NCBI GenBank assembly: GCA_022870745.1
Contig: CP085323.1
Span: 1 to 64,000, forward strand
Direction: 5' to 3'
DNA length: 64,000 nucleotides
From: Silvibacterium acidisoli
GTDB lineage: Bacteria; Acidobacteriota; Terriglobia; Terriglobales; Acidobacteriaceae
Notes under the pieces: model-generated
Told to the model about the DNA's origin: nothing
The model's database searches: none
What the model saw: only the letters and a program-made list of their open reading frames with translations
Program-made: the position numbers and the translations under genes
Shown: positions 29,301 to 37,678 of the stretch, piece by piece
Layout of the letters: the number at the start of each line of letters is the position of its first letter
How positions within the stretch are numbered: the first letter of the stretch is position 1

Positions 29301-29753
29301 ATTCAACTGGATGCTCTGCACCTGCTGCTGGGTCACAAGCTGGCCCACCGATGCTGTCTGCGTCTGGATGGTATTCGCGTTGGCGACAACGTTGACAGTC
29401 TCAGACGAGCTACCGACTTTCAGCGAAGCATCGATGCGCGAACCGATGCTGGGATCAAGATGCGCATGGCTTTGCACATAGGTCTGAAAGCCCTGTGCTT
29501 CCACTCGGATCGTGTAACTTCCGGGAGAAAGATTCGTAACGTTGTAAGTGCCCGCGTCGTTGGTTGTAGTGGTGCGTATCTCGTTCGTTGCTTCGTTGCG
29601 GATAGTGACAGTGGCACGCGGAAGCACCGCACCTGCAGTGTCAGAGACGGTTCCGGAAATTGATGCATTGTCGGATTGGGGGTGGGCGGCGAACGGGGCC
29701 AGAAACATCAGCCCTAAGGAAAGCGCAAAAGACAGTCTCCATCTAGCGAGCAT
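26310..29753 (-). CDS. Oar-type TonB-dependent receptor with N-terminal carboxypeptidase-regulatory-like domain
   Basis: A 1147-residue outer-membrane protein. After a signal peptide (cleaved near AAHPQ) comes a carboxypeptidase-regulatory-like domain (ASISGTVSDTAGAVLPRATV...NVTNLSPGSYTIRVEAQGF). A plug domain follows: VGQLVTQQQVQSIQLNGRNP, then GININGSNSRENGMTFDG and GRASGGIIRIVPKSGTSDFHG. The rest is a 22-strand barrel ending MQFSLRYQF with a terminal Phe, the BAM recognition signal. The Oar family imports large molecules or mediates surface adhesion; acidobacteria carry many. No TonB-box motif is obvious. Ligand unknown; no transporter or enzyme gene is adjacent to indicate it. Long plus-strand frames inside are shadows. 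Confidence 0.92.
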   Translation of the reverse strand: MLARWRLSFALSLGLMFLAPFAAHPQSDNASISGTVSDTAGAVLPRATVTIRNEATNEIRTTTTNDAGTYNVTNLSPGSYTIRVEAQGFQTYVQSHAHLDPSIGSRIDASLKVGSSSETVNVVANANTIQTQTASVGQLVTQQQVQSIQLNGRNPMYLAQLEPGVRRGSAISNFNFGLDNGININGSNSRENGMTFDGAPMVRSRGNGTSVGVADTDSTSEMQVLTASYPAEYGRASGGIIRIVPKSGTSDFHGAVFEYLRNSFLNANTWARNLVTDDPSISGHPPAFRFNQFGWNFNGPVWFPKTGFNASKKKLFFLAGQEWIRYRHVDTDQRRVPTALMRTGNFSELLDPSNIFYGKAVQLTDPTTGAAYPNNVIPSGELSANGLALLNAYPAPNANNPSYNWIDAAIYPENQRKDTLVVDYIPFDSHHLRFSLLNYNYNSVSPHYGNFNRTPQVWSRPNQVAVAHWTWTISPTMVNEAYASASADHVSIGIDTSSGLFNRTNYGINYPYLFPGSDKEIPDKIPTIQIANIDTLDGGPYPSHSGGVVWDYSDSITKIIGNHTIKAGFLYERESQNDFDQINVSSTTPGATNNQNGFFVFTDTRGGSHPTTGAGLGNAALGLFDTYGEIGIRAYTIYLANMYEYFAQDTWRARPNLVIEYGIRHSIMMPFYARWGNLSVFSPSTYDANTAPTVNPTTGFVTGSNLYDGIVIPGSGFPSAANGHVPADILNGQYSGLFHGFDRGYNPTVWTNLQPRIGFTLQLDPQTVLRAGVGRYFDRVGVSDSVHLGGNPPFQPSATVSYGSVDNPGGVGTNNYPINMTSYAYHFPSPEAWSWTLTAEHEFNGIGVFTLGYVGRRGLHLQHLENINQLQPGTTYANAGITADALRPYQGFSVIQQQTNDGISIYHSLQANLRRRVARGFIFGIAYTWSKSMDTTSDAGDNIPNFYDPKEFYGPSDYDTRNSLVINYVWDVTFADHSSYWAMRNVLGRWQLSGTTQFQSGTPQSVTTGDDWAGVGPGSGNQFWDKTGPVHVYKKFSNNGSNSNLWFNSNIFVRPADGTFAPRESRNQVFGPGFQSWNIALQKSFPVIPALENHRLIFKAEAYNFLNHPNLDNPDVTPTDSNFGKVTQKGNTYASDRQMQFSLRYQF

Positions 29754-30075
29754 GCGTGGGGTCTCCTAGAAAGTCGAACGAAACGGTGCTTATATAGGAA
29801 CGCTAACTAAGCTATTTACGCGTTTTGAGAACTTCCAGCATGAGACCAACGCTTCGCGCGGAACCTTAGTAAGTCAACCGAGTGGTTGTCAAGATAAAGT
29901 ACGAGCTCGAAAGTAAATTGTTCTTAAAGGGGCACTCGTGTCATGCAGGCACGCAGACCGAAAGGTGGGCGATCTGCTGCAACGATCGGAGGAGATCCAC
30001 GCACTCCTCCAATCGCATCTCGATAAGCTGTACCGGTTTTCGCTGCAGTCTCCGACTCCACCCTGGCGGCGGAGA
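29754..30075. promoter_or_regulatory. Upstream region of the TonB-dependent receptor
   Basis: A gap of 322 bases. On the minus strand TTGACT (about 29871-29876) could be a -35 for the receptor, but I see no matching -10. A short inverted pair CAACC/GGTTG (29875-29879 with 29884-29888) overlaps it. The short frame 29882-30142 lacks coding features. The rest shows nothing I can interpret. Confidence 0.3.
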
Positions 30076-30363
30076 TCAGGCCTCGAAATCTACTTCGACC
30101 GGATCGACCAGTGGGACCAGCCAGCTCAGCAGCTGCTGGTGAACAGGGTGCACGGTGTAGGCTTCAAGCGCCGCGCGGTCGTTGAACTTCATCACTCCAC
30201 CCAGTTCGTAGCCTTTCGATCGCGGCGAAAAATTGACGCCTGCATATGTCTCAAGCAGACCGGGAATCTGCCCCTGCAGGTTGCGAATCTCGCTGAGTGC
30301 GCGCTGCTGCTGCTCGGCAGAGACGCCCGGTTTCCACTGGAATGCAAACGTATGAATGACCAT
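30076..30363 (-). CDS. Dabb-domain (stress-responsive A/B barrel) protein
   Basis: A 95-residue single-domain protein. MVIHTFAFQWKPGVSAEQQQ opens the dimeric ferredoxin-like barrel, followed by LSEIRNLQGQIPGL, GYELGGVMKFNDRAALEAYTVHPVHQQLLSWLVPLVD, the family's typical Y-x-x-H-P-x-H segment. Dabb proteins are small dimers with roles ranging from polyketide cyclisation to stress response; bacterial solo members are mostly uncharacterised. The open frame reaches 30408, but MVIH matches the usual N terminus. No clear ribosome binding site was found. Stands alone between the receptor and the FG-GAP gene. Confidence 0.85.
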   Translation of the reverse strand: MVIHTFAFQWKPGVSAEQQQRALSEIRNLQGQIPGLLETYAGVNFSPRSKGYELGGVMKFNDRAALEAYTVHPVHQQLLSWLVPLVDPVEVDFEA

Positions 30364-30573
30364 GTGGCCATGGTAGCGCACGCCTCCGGCCGCCAGATGA
30401 CAAGGCATTGAATCCCGGGTTCTTAATGCCTGTTCGCAATACTTCCTTCTACTGAAAGCACTGTTCGCGAGACCGAATTGACGGAATTTTATAGGAGCGA
30501 GCCGGCCTGGGCTTTGATATGGTTTTCGTAACTATTTTTACCCTTGCAGAACTGCTCCTCTCCTCCCCTGATC

Positions 30574-33237
30574 ATGAAAACTACCCATTTGTTAGCAGCT
30601 TTTGCTGCCATCGCAACACTCGCGCTCGCACCCACGCACAAAGCGCACGCCGCCACCGCTACCCACACCACACTCGCAATATCGCCTGCGACGCCGCAGA
30701 AAACAGGTACTGCCATCACCCTGACCGCCGCAGTGACCGACGCGACAGGTACCGCCGTCGAAAACGGCGAAGTCGACTTCTACGACGGCAAAAGCCTTAT
30801 CGGGACCTCGCCCGTAATTACGCAGGGCACCGTCGGCAAACCCGGGAGTGCGGTATATCCCCTCGTCCCTGGCCCCGGCCCGCACAGCTTTACGGCCACC
30901 TACAGAACCACGCTGACGGAAATCACCAGCACATCGGATGCGCAGTCATTCTCGGTCACATCCAGCCTGCCGACCACGACAGCGCTCAAGGCCACGGCAG
31001 ATGGCAACGGTACCTACTCCCTGCAGGCCACTCTCAGCGCAAACGGGCCGGTCACACCCACGGGCAGCTTTCACTTTCTTGACGTCTCGAAGGGCAATTC
31101 GACCATCACCTCGGTCGATCTTGGAAACGCAACCACCACCTTCAGTTTTAAGGCGTCGGGCTCGCAGAGCGGATCAGGCTCCTACACAAGCGCAGCCGAA
31201 GCCGACTTCAACCAGGACGGCATCCCGGACATCGCTGTCTTTTCAAGCTCGGGGGCAGTGCAGGTTTTCAACGGCGACGGTACCGGAAAATTTGCGGCCA
31301 GCCAGTTCTCCGACACTTTCCCGGGTGGCATCGCGGCGGCAGCGGTACAGGACTTCAACGGGGATGGCCTGCCTGACATCGCCCTTATCGGGCAACAGGG
31401 CCTGCTCATCGTCCTGACAGCTGAGGCGGGTGGCTCTTTCACCGTGGCGGATTATACCCAGCTGCCCACCAGCTACGCAGCCGACAAGGTGCTTGTCGGA
31501 GACTTCAATGGCGACGGCCTTCTAGACCTCGCCGTGCATCTGCCTATCCGGGCGCAGGGCTCCGGCCCGTCGAACAGCAGCCAATTGGTGATTCTCACCG
31601 GCACCGGCCAGGGACAATTCAGCATCGCTGGCGAGCAGCAGATCAACGGACAGAACACGCTGCTGGCAACGCAGGATCTGAACGGCGACGGCATTGACGA
31701 CCTGGTCATCGGAAACGGCAACAACACGATCACCGTCTATACCGGCCAGTCCTCCGGGGCACCAACTGCTGGCACGCCTCTGACGGTGGCAAGTGACACA
31801 ACCTTCATCGTTCAGGCGGCGGCATTCGGGGACTTCAACGGTGACGGGCATGCCGACCTGGCAGTCTCCGGTTCGGATACGGCGGCCAGCACTGCTGCGG
31901 TCTACGTGATGACGGGCGATGGGAATGGCGGACTCACGGCCTCCGGCACAGCCTATCCCGTAACGCTTGATCCTGAGCGCCTTGTGGTCGCCGACGTGAA
32001 CAACGACCACATCCCCGACTTCGTCACTGCAAACTTTTCCGACGCCTCGCTAAACATCTACATAGGAGACGGCAAGGGATCGTTTACTCAGCGGAGCGAC
32101 TCGCCAGTCTCCCATGACCTTGGAGCGGCTTCCGGCAATACCCTCGAGGTTTTTCCCGCCGATGCAAATGGCGATGGCCTCATGGATCTGACCGTCGTCA
32201 ACATTAGCCAGTCGACGGTCAACACGCTGCTCAATCAGGCCACGTTCACGGTGCCGGGTTCCGCGACGGGCATCGCGATCGACCCGCAGGAGCAGGTGGC
32301 GGCTGCGTATTCGGGCGACTCAGTCTATGCGGCCAGCACTTCGACGTCCTACACCGCACCAGCAGCGGCTCCTGCCTCGACGACACTTACGCTTGGAGTC
32401 ACTCCCGCGCAGGGCGCGACAACCACGACGTCGCTCAGTCTCACCGCGACGCTCTCTCCAGCAACCCTGAACGGCGCGACAGCCACCGGAACGATCACCT
32501 TCAGCGACGGAAGCACGGTCCTCGGCACAGCACCCCTTACCGGCGGAGTAGCGACCTTCACCGCCAAGCCGCTCACCGCAGGCAACCACTCGCTGACCGC
32601 GTCCTACTCCGGGGACGCGAACTTCGCGGGCTCAACCGCTCCCGCTGTCACGATTTCCATCGCGACGCCAGCGGCAGCCGATTTCGCACTGGCCGCAACG
32701 CCATCGAGCGCAACAGTCAGCGCAGGCCAGCCGGCGAATTACCAGCTCTCCGTCACGCCGGCAAACGGCTTCGACCAGGCGGTAACCTTCGCCTGCGCGG
32801 GTCTGCCTGCCGGAACAGCGTGCGTCTTCAATCCTGCGTCGGTCACACCTTCATCTGCAGCCGCAACCACGGCTCTGACGATCACGACAACAGGATCGGC
32901 TACTACGGCTGCTTCCCTGTCGCGCACCTTCACCGGCGGCATCGCCTTCGCCGTACTGGGACTCTTCGTTCTTCCCTACAGCTTCCGTCAAAACGGCTAC
33001 CGTTACCGGCTGATGCTCGTCGCATGTGTGCTCATGAGCGGTGCCATCGTCGGCTGCGGATCGAAAGCGAATTCGGGACCGGCCGGCACAATTGGAACCG
33101 GTGGAGGCACGGGTAGCGGTGGCGGAACAGGCGGAGGTTCAGCAAGCGGAACCCCGGCGGGAACATCCACGGTCACCGTCACGGCGACATCCGGCACGAT
33201 CTCGCACACCGCGCAGATCACGCTCGTCGTGCAGTAG
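30574..33237 (+). CDS. Secreted FG-GAP/VCBS-repeat protein with Ig-like domains and a membrane/lipobox-like C-terminal tail
   Basis: An 887-residue exported protein. The start MKTTHLLAAFAAIATLALAP is a signal peptide (the frame opens at a TTG at 30544, less likely). An Ig-like domain (VDFYDGKSLIGTSPV) is followed by seven FG-GAP/VCBS repeats with Ca2+-type loops such as DFNQDGIPDIAVF, DFNGDGLPDIALI, DLNGDGIDDLVIG and DANGDGLMDLTVV. Two more Ig-like domains come next (FSDGSTVLGTAPLTGG, YSGDANFAGST). The tail has a helix (GGIAFAVLGLFVLPYSF), a basic patch, a second helix ending AIVGCG, a Gly-rich linker, and a short beta domain TSTVTVTATSGTISHTAQIT. Likely a surface-attached adhesin or polysaccharide-binding protein. 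No known partner adjacent. Confidence 0.8.
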   Translation: MKTTHLLAAFAAIATLALAPTHKAHAATATHTTLAISPATPQKTGTAITLTAAVTDATGTAVENGEVDFYDGKSLIGTSPVITQGTVGKPGSAVYPLVPGPGPHSFTATYRTTLTEITSTSDAQSFSVTSSLPTTTALKATADGNGTYSLQATLSANGPVTPTGSFHFLDVSKGNSTITSVDLGNATTTFSFKASGSQSGSGSYTSAAEADFNQDGIPDIAVFSSSGAVQVFNGDGTGKFAASQFSDTFPGGIAAAAVQDFNGDGLPDIALIGQQGLLIVLTAEAGGSFTVADYTQLPTSYAADKVLVGDFNGDGLLDLAVHLPIRAQGSGPSNSSQLVILTGTGQGQFSIAGEQQINGQNTLLATQDLNGDGIDDLVIGNGNNTITVYTGQSSGAPTAGTPLTVASDTTFIVQAAAFGDFNGDGHADLAVSGSDTAASTAAVYVMTGDGNGGLTASGTAYPVTLDPERLVVADVNNDHIPDFVTANFSDASLNIYIGDGKGSFTQRSDSPVSHDLGAASGNTLEVFPADANGDGLMDLTVVNISQSTVNTLLNQATFTVPGSATGIAIDPQEQVAAAYSGDSVYAASTSTSYTAPAAAPASTTLTLGVTPAQGATTTTSLSLTATLSPATLNGATATGTITFSDGSTVLGTAPLTGGVATFTAKPLTAGNHSLTASYSGDANFAGSTAPAVTISIATPAAADFALAATPSSATVSAGQPANYQLSVTPANGFDQAVTFACAGLPAGTACVFNPASVTPSSAAATTALTITTTGSATTAASLSRTFTGGIAFAVLGLFVLPYSFRQNGYRYRLMLVACVLMSGAIVGCGSKANSGPAGTIGTGGGTGSGGGTGGGSASGTPAGTSTVTVTATSGTISHTAQITLVVQ

Positions 33238-33261
33238 CAGCTGGAAAGCCTGCGTTTGGAG

Positions 33262-33909
33262 TTACTGAGTGGCAGCGCTCGGAGCCGAACGCAGGCGCCA
33301 GGCCGTATAGCTGAGAATCTCGTGGGCTTCGCGCTCGAATGCCTCGCGCCACGAGAGCTCGCGAACCACGGGCCGCGGCGAGGTGTACACCGTTAACCCA
33401 AAGCTCTCGCAAAGCGCATGAATACGGAACAGGTGCGTTCCATCGCTCACTACCAGCACCCTCCTGAGCTTGTTGGTGCGGGCGATGGCGGCCAGCCGTT
33501 GTGCGGATTGCTCTGTATTGCTGCTGGTCGTCTCGGCGATGATCGCGGCCTCTGGAACGCCCTGCGCCAGCAGGTAGTCATGGCCGACTCCGCCCTCGGA
33601 ATGCACGTCGGCAGCCGCACCGCCGCCGAGCGTAATCATCATCGGGGCCAGCTTCTCCCTGTAGAGTGCCAGGCCATGATCGAGCCGCGCTCGCAGAACA
33701 GGTGACGGACGTCCGTCGTATTCGGCTGCTCCGAAGACCGCGATGGCATCGGCTGGACGCGCTTCGTCGCGCGTGGCGTAACCCTGGATCTGCTCATGAA
33801 CCCAGAAAGTCCATCCCAGAACCACGAGCAGGGCGCCCCACATCACCAGCCAGATGAGAGCGCGGCCTCGCCGCCTTGTAGTGCGCAGATTGTTTTTGGG
33901 GACGATCAT
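33262..33909 (-). CDS. YdcF/SanA-family (DUF218) membrane-anchored protein
   Basis: A 215-residue protein with one N-terminal membrane helix (ALIWLVMWGALLVVLGWTFW) and a Rossmann-like DUF218 domain. Landmarks are DAIAVFGAAEYDGRPSPVLRARLDHGLALY, MITLGGGAAADVHSEG, TTSSNTEQSAQRLAAI and RRVLVVSDGTHLFRI. In other bacteria YdcF binds S-adenosylmethionine and SanA affects envelope permeability; the molecular function is not settled. It follows the YrdC-type gene by 12 bases on the same strand, so they are probably cotranscribed. Confidence 0.85.
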   Translation of the reverse strand: MIVPKNNLRTTRRRGRALIWLVMWGALLVVLGWTFWVHEQIQGYATRDEARPADAIAVFGAAEYDGRPSPVLRARLDHGLALYREKLAPMMITLGGGAAADVHSEGGVGHDYLLAQGVPEAAIIAETTSSNTEQSAQRLAAIARTNKLRRVLVVSDGTHLFRIHALCESFGLTVYTSPRPVVRELSWREAFEREAHEILSYTAWRLRSAPSAATQ

Positions 33910-33921
33910 GCCGCAGGTCCT

Positions 33922-34590
33922 TCAGCGATAGTCGCTCTTTCGTCCCTGCGATTGCAATGCCAGTGCGATTTCGTGCGTGGGAATGGCGCCCTCGCGCAGA
34001 ATCTGCCAGCTTCCCTCTTCACCCGACAGGTCGATGATGGTGGTAGGAACGCTGCGGCCGGTCGGACCTCCGTCCACGATCATTGGCAGACGGTCGCCCA
34101 GCTGCTCGCGTACACCGGCAGCGTGGGTGCATTCAGGAAAGCCATGCAGGTTAGCCGACGTCGCGGTGATGGGCAGACCAAATGCTTCGACCACGGCACG
34201 CGGAATGGCGGCATCGGGCACACGCAGCGCCACGTTGCCGGTGTTGGCCGTGCTGCGCAGCGGCAGCCGCGAGCTGGCCTTTACGATCACGGTCAAAGGC
34301 CCCGGCCAGAACTTGTCGGCCAGTATGTCGAGGCTTGTACCCACCTCGCGAGCCAGTTCATACGCCTGGTTCACATTGGCAATCAGCAGCGAGAGCGGCT
34401 TGTGCTTCAGGCGGCTCTTGATCTCATAAATTCTCTCGACAGCACGCAGATTCACCGGGTCTACGGCGAGTCCGTAGAAGGTGTCCGTCGGCATGCCGAC
34501 GACTTTACCGCTCTTCAGGCAGGAAACAACGTATTGCACCCGGTCCGGCTCGGGTTCATCCGGATGGATTCGCAGGAGTTCTGCTGACAA
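33922..34590 (-). CDS. Sua5/YciO/YrdC-family protein (probable threonylcarbamoyl-AMP synthase)
   Basis: A 222-residue YrdC-domain protein. The family makes threonylcarbamoyl-AMP from Thr, bicarbonate and ATP for the t6A modification of ANN-decoding tRNAs. Visible motifs: GKVVGMPTDTFYGLAVDP (substrate loop), EIKSRLKHKPLSLLI with the KxR and K-P-L signature, FWPGPLTVIVKASSRLP, VALRVPDAAIPR and ITATSANLHG. The last is the SANxSG-like nucleotide site. It lacks the extra C-terminal domain of Sua5, so it is YrdC/TsaC-like. Divergent from the methyltransferase gene at 34694. A paralogue (YciO) is possible but less likely. Confidence 0.88.
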   Translation of the reverse strand: MSAELLRIHPDEPEPDRVQYVVSCLKSGKVVGMPTDTFYGLAVDPVNLRAVERIYEIKSRLKHKPLSLLIANVNQAYELAREVGTSLDILADKFWPGPLTVIVKASSRLPLRSTANTGNVALRVPDAAIPRAVVEAFGLPITATSANLHGFPECTHAAGVREQLGDRLPMIVDGGPTGRSVPTTIIDLSGEEGSWQILREGAIPTHEIALALQSQGRKSDYR

Positions 34591-34693
34591 AAGACTCTCC
34601 AGTTCAGGAACAGGTTTTTTCGCCGGGCGATCTCCAGATCTGCCGCCCTTGCCCGCGCACTTTCAACACCGGCCGGGGTTTACAATCGCACCC

Positions 34694-35521
34694 ATGCCCA
34701 CAGCATTTTCCCGCACGCGCCTACCTCGCATTGTACAGAGTCGGCAGAACGCGCGCGTGAAGGAATTGCGGGCTGCCTTTGCCCTCTCATCGCGAAGCGA
34801 AACCGGCCTGGTTGCGATCGAGGGCGAAAAGCTCATTGGCGAGGCGCTCTCCAGCGGCCTCGCGCTCGGCGCTGTCTTCGTTCGCAGCGGCAGCGAGGCC
34901 CAGCTCGACCGGCTTCCGATTCCCGGTGATGTCGAAATCCTCGAGCTGCCGCCGGATGTATTTACCAGCGCGGTGAATACGGAATCTCCACAGGGCATCG
35001 CTGCGCTCGTGCGCCCTCCGGCATTCACGCTCGACGATATCCTCGAACAAAAGCAGACGCCACTGATCTTTGTCGCCGCAGGCTTGCAGGACCCCGGCAA
35101 TCTGGGCACCCTGATCCGTTCCGCCGAGGCTTTTGGAGCCACGGGAGCCATCCTGCTACCCGGTACCGTCAGCCCCTGGAACCAAAAGGCATTACGCGCC
35201 TCAGCCGGCTCGGTCTTTCGGCTACCCGTCGTCTCAGCAAAAGAAGATATGGCCTTTGCCGCAGTCCGGAAGGCGAACATCGCCTTGCTGGCGGCGGTCG
35301 TGGAAGATGCACGGCCCCTCTCCGCAGTCGATCTGGCCGCTCCCGCGGCGATCGTCCTCGGCAACGAAGGCAACGGCATCCCCCAGCGAGTGCTCGAACA
35401 CGCCACGCATCGCATCATCATTCCCTGCCCGGGGCCGGTGGAGTCGCTCAACGCGGCCATTGCCGGAAGCGTCATACTGTATGAAGCTTCGCGGCAACGC
35501 GCGGCGCAGAACCCGCGCTAG
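34694..35521 (+). CDS. SpoU/TrmH-family RNA 2'-O-methyltransferase
   Basis: A 275-residue SPOUT methyltransferase (RlmB/TsnR-like) acting on rRNA or tRNA. The N-terminal substrate-binding part contains SRQNARVKELRAAFALSSRS and LVAIEGEKLIGEAL. The knotted SAM domain shows motif 1 GLQDPGNLGTLIRSAEAFGA, motif 2 VLGNEGNGIP and motif 3 CPGPVESLNAAIAGSVILYE. The frame opens far upstream at 34481, but this ATG matches family starts. TACAAT (34681-34686) lies only 7 bases before the ATG and there is no Shine-Dalgarno, so the mRNA is probably leaderless. The rarA gene follows 44 bases later. Confidence 0.9.
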   Translation: MPTAFSRTRLPRIVQSRQNARVKELRAAFALSSRSETGLVAIEGEKLIGEALSSGLALGAVFVRSGSEAQLDRLPIPGDVEILELPPDVFTSAVNTESPQGIAALVRPPAFTLDDILEQKQTPLIFVAAGLQDPGNLGTLIRSAEAFGATGAILLPGTVSPWNQKALRASAGSVFRLPVVSAKEDMAFAAVRKANIALLAAVVEDARPLSAVDLAAPAAIVLGNEGNGIPQRVLEHATHRIIIPCPGPVESLNAAIAGSVILYEASRQRAAQNPR

Positions 35522-35565
35522 AGGAAGAAGTATCCGCGTCAGCGGACTTGTTTACCTGTTTACAG

Positions 35566-36924
35566 ATGAGCCTTTTTGAACCTATCCCCGACCTGGCACA
35601 ACGCACGTCGCGCACCGCGCCCCTGGCCGAGCGCATGCGACCGCGCAACCTCTCCGAATACGTCGGGCAGCAACACCTGCTCGCTCCGGGCAAGCCGCTG
35701 CGCGTGCAGATCGATCAGGACGATACTGCGTCGATGATCTTCTGGGGACCGCCAGGCGTCGGCAAGACCACGCTGGCCCGCATTATCGCGGAAACGACGC
35801 AGGCCAACTTCGTGCAGTTCTCGGCCGTGCTCTCCGGCATCAAGGAAATCAAGCAGCTGATGGCCGATGCCGAAAAGGCTGCCGACTTCGGCTCGCGCAC
35901 CATCCTCTTCGTCGATGAGATTCACCGCTTCAACAAGGCGCAGCAGGATGCCTTCCTCCCCTACGTCGAGCACGGCACCATCCGCCTCATCGGCGCGACG
36001 ACTGAAAATCCCTCGTTCGAGATCATCTCCGCGCTGCTCTCACGCTGCCGCGTCTACACGCTTCACTCCCTGACGGAAGACGAGATCGTCGGCCTGCTCA
36101 AGCGTGCTCTTACCGACGAAGAACGCGGGCTCGGCCACATGGGAATCGCCTCCGACGACGAAGCGCTGAGCACTCTGGCGTCCTACTCAAGCGGAGACGC
36201 CCGCAACGCTCTCAACTCTCTCGAAGTCGCAGCCAAGCTGGCACGCGCGCGCGGCGAAAAACGGCTGACCAAAGAGACAGCAACCGAAGCCCTGCAGCAA
36301 CGCGTACTGATGTACGACAAGCAGGGCGAGGAGCATTACAACCTCATCTCCGCGCTGCATAAATCGGTGCGAAACAGCGATGCCGACGCCGCTCTGTACT
36401 GGCTCGGACGCATGTTGAAGGCGGGCGAAGACCCGATGTACATCGCGCGACGCGTCGTGCGCATGGCAGTGGAAGATATCGGCCTGGCTGCGCCCGAGGC
36501 GCTGAACCTTACCCTCTCCGCGCGCGATGCCATGGATTTTCTCGGTTCGCCCGAGGGGGATTTGGCCCTTGCCCAGGCCGTCGTCTACCTTGCGCTCGCG
36601 CCGAAGTCGAACGCCGTGTACACGGCCTATGGAGCGATACTGGGCGAGATCGAGCAGACGCGTCAGGAGCCGGTGCCTTTGCATCTGCGCAACGCTCCGA
36701 CCGGCCTGATGAAGGCGATGGACTACGGCAAGGGATACAGGTACGCGCATGACGAGGAGCGAAAGATCTCCGACATGGAGTGCCTGCCCGACAGCCTGCG
36801 CGGTCGTACCTGGTACCACCCAACGCAGGAAGGCCGCGAGAAACTGCTGGCTCAACGCATGGAAGAAATCAGGCGCATCCGGACAGAGATGCGAGCGAAC
36901 CCTGGCAACGAGCCCCGTGATTGA
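35566..36924 (+). CDS. rarA: Replication-associated recombination protein RarA (MgsA/WRNIP1-type AAA ATPase)
   Basis: A 452-residue clamp-loader-like AAA+ ATPase that acts at stalled replication forks. The N-terminal RARTAPLAERMRP-like start is followed by LSEYVGQQHLL, Walker A GPPGVGKTTLA, Walker B ILFVDEIHRFNKAQQDAFLP, sensor 1 LIGATTENPSFEIISALLSRC, and the C-terminal MgsA region ALHKSVRNSDADAALYWLGRML and AYGKGYRYAHD-like segment (here DYGKGYRYAHD). All motifs are intact. The frame opens at TTG 35548; ATG 35566 starts at MSLFEPIPDL, as in homologues. Likely cotranscribed with the methyltransferase gene upstream. Confidence 0.95.
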   Translation: MSLFEPIPDLAQRTSRTAPLAERMRPRNLSEYVGQQHLLAPGKPLRVQIDQDDTASMIFWGPPGVGKTTLARIIAETTQANFVQFSAVLSGIKEIKQLMADAEKAADFGSRTILFVDEIHRFNKAQQDAFLPYVEHGTIRLIGATTENPSFEIISALLSRCRVYTLHSLTEDEIVGLLKRALTDEERGLGHMGIASDDEALSTLASYSSGDARNALNSLEVAAKLARARGEKRLTKETATEALQQRVLMYDKQGEEHYNLISALHKSVRNSDADAALYWLGRMLKAGEDPMYIARRVVRMAVEDIGLAAPEALNLTLSARDAMDFLGSPEGDLALAQAVVYLALAPKSNAVYTAYGAILGEIEQTRQEPVPLHLRNAPTGLMKAMDYGKGYRYAHDEERKISDMECLPDSLRGRTWYHPTQEGREKLLAQRMEEIRRIRTEMRANPGNEPRD

Positions 36925-36985
36925 ACTGTATTTTATGCGCTGGGGAGCTAAAATAACCCCATCGATGGTAGTGCGAGGGTAAGGC

Positions 36986-37678
36986 ATGTTTAATCACGAA
37001 GAATCAAACCCTTCCATCCGCGCCGGACGAGCCATTGCGATCACTGGAGTCGCTGCAATCGTCGTGGTGCTGGCAATCGTCGCCTATGTGATGATGAATC
37101 GCCACAGTGGACCGGTTGAAGGCGCGCTGACCAGCGTCAAGCTCTATCTGCCGGAAGCTCCGGCGCGGCCTGCAGACTCTGACCTGCCAGCTGAAGATGT
37201 TCCCGCGGGAAACAAGATGCTCGTGCTCGCCGAGGTGACGGTGCACAACGTCGGCAAGAAGCCGCTGACGGTTCAGGATTTCTCCGGCATCGTGAAGTCC
37301 GGCGACACCGACTTTCAGAGCTTTGCCGCAGGCCCGGGAGACTTCCAGCGGCTCTTCTCTTTCTATCCTGACCTGCTGGCACAGCAGAAGACTTCGTTTC
37401 CCCGCCACGAAACCATCCCTCCCGGCGGAAGCCAGCAGGGACTGGTCATCTTCAACTACAACCTGACCGAAAACCAGTGGAACGAAGCGCAGGCCTTCAA
37501 TGTCGAAGTCTCTTTTGAAGAGACCAAGGAAACACTCGAGCTGCAACCATCAGCCTTCCCGGCGCACGAGCGTATTCCGAATGTCATTCCGCCGCAACCG
37601 AAGACGCCCGCCGGCACAGTGCATCGCGCCCGGCTTGGCAAGCTGCCGGGCGCAGCGGTTGCGCAGCCGCAGCCCTAG
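36986..37678 (+). CDS. Membrane-anchored protein of unknown function
   Basis: A 230-residue protein with one N-terminal membrane helix (IAITGVAAIVVVLAIVAYVMM, residues ~17-37) and a single exported beta-rich domain: VEGALTSVKLYLPEAPAR, KMLVLAEVTVHNVGKKPLTV and TIPPGGSQQGLVIFNYN. The 'conserved strand, VTVHNVGKKPL' layout resembles DUF4352-type Ig-like domains in lipoproteins. The end is Pro-rich. GAGGGTAAG precedes the ATG. No specific role can be given. Its stop codon overlaps the convergent oxidoreductase gene by four bases. Confidence 0.8.
   Translation: MFNHEESNPSIRAGRAIAITGVAAIVVVLAIVAYVMMNRHSGPVEGALTSVKLYLPEAPARPADSDLPAEDVPAGNKMLVLAEVTVHNVGKKPLTVQDFSGIVKSGDTDFQSFAAGPGDFQRLFSFYPDLLAQQKTSFPRHETIPPGGSQQGLVIFNYNLTENQWNEAQAFNVEVSFEETKETLELQPSAFPAHERIPNVIPPQPKTPAGTVHRARLGKLPGAAVAQPQP

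Noticed and set aside
29882..30142. 86-residue plus-strand frame upstream of the Dabb gene
   Set aside because: Cys/Ser/Arg-rich composition and overlap with the Dabb gene on the other strand.
33248..33296. 12-base inverted repeat near the end of the FG-GAP gene
   Set aside because: The right arm lies inside the YdcF-like coding region and the loop is 25 bases; not a convincing terminator.
35530..35566. Leaderless promoter before rarA
   Set aside because: TTTACA ends one base from the ATG, too close for a -10; cotranscription with the methyltransferase gene is simpler.
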